From Archangium lipolyticum (GTDB lineage: Bacteria > Myxococcota > Myxococcia > Myxococcales > Myxococcaceae), in assembly GCF_024623785.1 (NCBI RefSeq), contig NZ_JANKBZ010000006.1, forward strand, positions 372,001-436,000: 64,000 bases of DNA. The letters run 5' to 3'. Both the position numbers and the translations under genes were made by a program. Below, piece by piece: positions 61,614-64,000 of this stretch. Position 1 is the first letter of the stretch, and each line of letters begins with the position of its first letter. The notes beneath the pieces are model-generated. The model did no database searches and was not told where the DNA came from. It saw only the letters and a list, made by a program, of their open reading frames with translations.

Positions 61614-62177
61614 GTGCTACCGCGATTCCTGCTGTACGGGTGTACTGGCTGGGTGATGGAGGTGTGCTTCACCGGCATGGGGGCGGCCCTCTTCGACCGG
61701 GACAGGAACGCCACGGCGACGACGTACCTCTGGATGCACCCCATCTACGGCGCCACGGCGCTGGGGATGGAGCTGCTCCATGACCGGCTGCGCTTCCTGC
61801 CCCGGCCGGTGCGTGCCCTCGCCTACACCGCCGTCATCTTCGGCGCCGAGTTCACCACGGGTTGGCTGCTGCGCAAGGCGCTCGGCCGCTGCCCGTGGGA
61901 CTACGAGAAGCGGGGCTGGAGCGTGAAGGGCCTCATCCGCCTGGACTACGCCCCCTTCTGGTACGCCGCGGGCCTGCTCTTCGAGCCCGTGCGCGAGGCC
62001 CTCCTGCGCATCACCAGCGAGGCCCTGCGCCAGACGCCCGAGTACCGCCATGCGGTGGAGACCGGCGCGGTGGCCGAGCCCTTCCACCTCGGCCCCGTCT
62101 CCATCGAGCAGGAGGCCGGGGAGGCGGCGGACACCTTCCTCCTGGCCGAGGAGACCGAGCCCCACCCGCTCCACTGA
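61614..62177 (+). CDS. CmpB-family putative ABC transporter type IV membrane protein
   Basis: A 187-residue membrane protein from a GTG start with about four helices (FLLYGCTGWVMEVCFTGMG, LAYTAVIFGAEFTTGWLL, LDYAPFWYAAGLLFEPV). The CmpB pattern, with GWLL followed by CPWDYEKRGWSVKGLIRLDY, identifies the family, whose function is not established. The C-terminal 45 residues are acidic and cytoplasmic. It is upstream of mreB by 240 bp, but with an intervening repeat and no evidence of cotranscription. Confidence 0.78.
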   Translation: MLPRFLLYGCTGWVMEVCFTGMGAALFDRDRNATATTYLWMHPIYGATALGMELLHDRLRFLPRPVRALAYTAVIFGAEFTTGWLLRKALGRCPWDYEKRGWSVKGLIRLDYAPFWYAAGLLFEPVREALLRITSEALRQTPEYRHAVETGAVAEPFHLGPVSIEQEAGEAADTFLLAEETEPHPLH

Positions 62178-62211
62178 GAGGAGCCGAGCAGGCCACGGGA
62201 GTGTGGGGGAA

Positions 62212-62249
62212 ACCCCTCACCCCGGACCATCTGTCAGAGGGAGGAAGGG
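62212..62249 (-). repeat. degenerate copy of the palindromic repeat (G)
   Basis: A diverged copy (CCCCTCACCCCGGACC... GAGGGAGGAAGG) 34 bp after the CmpB-family stop. It is reversed relative to the upstream gene, unlike copies A-F, and its central stem has decayed (CATCTGTC in place of CTCTCCC), so it may be inactive. Confidence 0.5.
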
Positions 62250-62364
62250 CGCGTGGAGGGGAAGGACGGGGGGCCCCGAGGCCCGGACGCTCTCCGGCCG
62301 GGCCCTGGCCTTGACAGTTGCCTTTTCTTCCTGCTGGAGGCCCCGCGTAGTAGGTTGCCGCGCG

Positions 62365-62384
62365 TTCCCTGAAAGTGCAGGGAA
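62365..62384. promoter_or_regulatory. inverted repeat upstream of mreB
   Basis: A perfect 7-bp inverted repeat TTCCCTG / CAGGGAA with a 6-base spacer lies 34 bp before the mreB start and about 48 bp after a TTGACA hexamer (62311-62316). It could be an operator or an RNA hairpin. No matching regulator is evident here. Confidence 0.45.
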
Positions 62385-62388
62385 ATGA

Positions 62389-63453
<1,065 letters not shown>

Positions 63454-63466
63454 GCCGTCGTCGTCT

Positions 63467-63503
63467 CCCCTCTCCCTCTGGGAGAGGGGCGGGGGTGAGG
63501 GTC
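63467..63503 (+). repeat. dispersed GC-rich palindromic repeat, copy E
   Basis: Stem CCCTCTCCC / GGGAGAGGG, then GGCGGGGGTGAGGGTC, starting 13 bp after the mreB stop in the mreB direction. With copy F it forms an inverted pair separated by 35 bp. Confidence 0.82.
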
Positions 63504-63538
63504 TTGCCTCCAGAGAGAGCACCGGGTCACCGTGTGTA

Positions 63539-63574
63539 GACCCTCACCCTGACCCTCTCCCAGAGGGAGAGGGA
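63539..63574 (-). repeat. dispersed GC-rich palindromic repeat, copy F
   Basis: Same element on the minus strand, starting 12 bp after the permease stop in that gene's direction. It faces copy E, so each of the two convergent genes has its own copy. Confidence 0.82.
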
Positions 63575-63586
63575 AGAGATGGGAAG

Positions 63587-64000
63587 CTAGGCTCTCAGTG
63601 CATCCAGGATGGACAGCCGTGAGGCGCGCAGGGCGGGCAGCATCCCGCCCAGTGTGCCCATGAGTGTCCCGAACACGAGCGCCGCCACCACGATGCTTGG
63701 TGTCGGCGTGAAGCCGAACCGCACCTCGGCGAACGTCTGGAAGTTCAGGGTGCGGATCTCCATCCACCGCGTGGCCAGCGCCCCCAGCGCGCCCAGCACC
63801 CCTCCGGCCGCGCCCAGCACCGCCGACTCGATGAGGATGCTCGCGAGCACACTCCGGCGCCGGTAGCCCACCGCCCGCAGCATGCCCAGCTCGGTGATCC
63901 GCGCCGACACCTGCGCGTACATGGTGATCATCGCGCCCAGCACCGCGCCCACGCTGAAGATGAAGGACACGAAGAGCCCGAGCACCCGGATGAAGGTGGC
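63587..64000 (-). CDS. MacB/FtsX-family ABC permease, N-terminal part outside window
   Basis: Only the last 137 codons are in the window; the frame is open to the right edge. It shows the typical FtsX C-terminal module: ATFIRVLGLFVSFIFSVGAVLGAMITM, then ELGMLRAVGYRRRSVLASILIESAVLGAAGGVLG split over two helices, ending in LGGMLPALRASRLSILDALRA. This is the permease half of a MacB/LolCE-type exporter. The ATPase partner is presumably beyond the window. Confidence 0.9.
   Translation of the reverse strand, partial: ATFIRVLGLFVSFIFSVGAVLGAMITMYAQVSARITELGMLRAVGYRRRSVLASILIESAVLGAAGGVLGALGALATRWMEIRTLNFQTFAEVRFGFTPTPSIVVAALVFGTLMGTLGGMLPALRASRLSILDALRA

Overview
The window looks like a chromosomal segment of a myxobacterium, probably of the Archangium/Cystobacter/Myxococcus group. 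The evidence is a very high G+C content, dense strand-switching gene order, and GTG/TTG starts. Other pointers are several histidine kinases, a giant Ser/Thr kinase-AAA-TPR hybrid, an FHA protein, a -24/-12 (sigma-54) promoter match, many lipoproteins, and a lipoprotein toxin/immunity pair resembling the SitAI kin-discrimination cassettes. I see no rRNA, tRNA, CRISPR array, insertion sequence or prophage.

Layout. 1-5.4 kb: end of a HAD phosphatase, a nucleotidyltransferase with a small partner, a lipid kinase, hrcA and a yedA-like exporter. 5.4-10.7 kb: a two-gene lipoprotein nuclease toxin/immunity unit, glnA and two small genes. 10.7-16.4 kb: an M49-like peptidase, an E2-like acyltransferase lacking its catalytic motif, a PQQ-type sugar dehydrogenase lipoprotein and a secreted carbohydrate-active lipoprotein. 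16.5-27.2 kb: ion transport and sensing, namely an NhaP-like antiporter coupled to a TrkA-cNMP protein, a PAS/GAF kinase, a MATE pump, a Kef-type antiporter carrying a UBP zinc finger, and a beta-barrel protein. 27.5-33 kb: a V4R-like protein, an ECF sigma/anti-sigma/exported-protein operon, an SMR pump and a hemF operon. 33-42.5 kb: an esterase, a MEDS kinase, an ABC-FtsX-AttH export operon, tandem paralogues, a persulfide dioxygenase and an FHA protein.

42.5-49.7 kb: glpK, a pterin dehydratase with an outer-membrane protein, an EamA exporter, dapE behind a sigma-54 promoter match and a long G-rich leader, and a methyltransferase. 49.7-58.5 kb: a multi-PAS kinase, the 1310-residue kinase hybrid, dapD, and a selenoprotein of the SelW/Rdx family whose UGA codon splits it in ordinary gene calls. 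58.6-64 kb: a PLP decarboxylase, a family-2 glycosyltransferase, a CmpB-family membrane protein, mreB and the end of a MacB/FtsX permease.

Three signals stand out. First, the SelW-like selenoprotein has Cys-x-x-Sec, a strong ribosome binding site and a SECIS-like hairpin just after the UGA. Second, the toxin/immunity cassette. Third, a dispersed palindromic repeat: six clear copies lie 11-20 bp after a stop codon, always in the same orientation relative to that gene, which suggests a role at transcript 3' ends.
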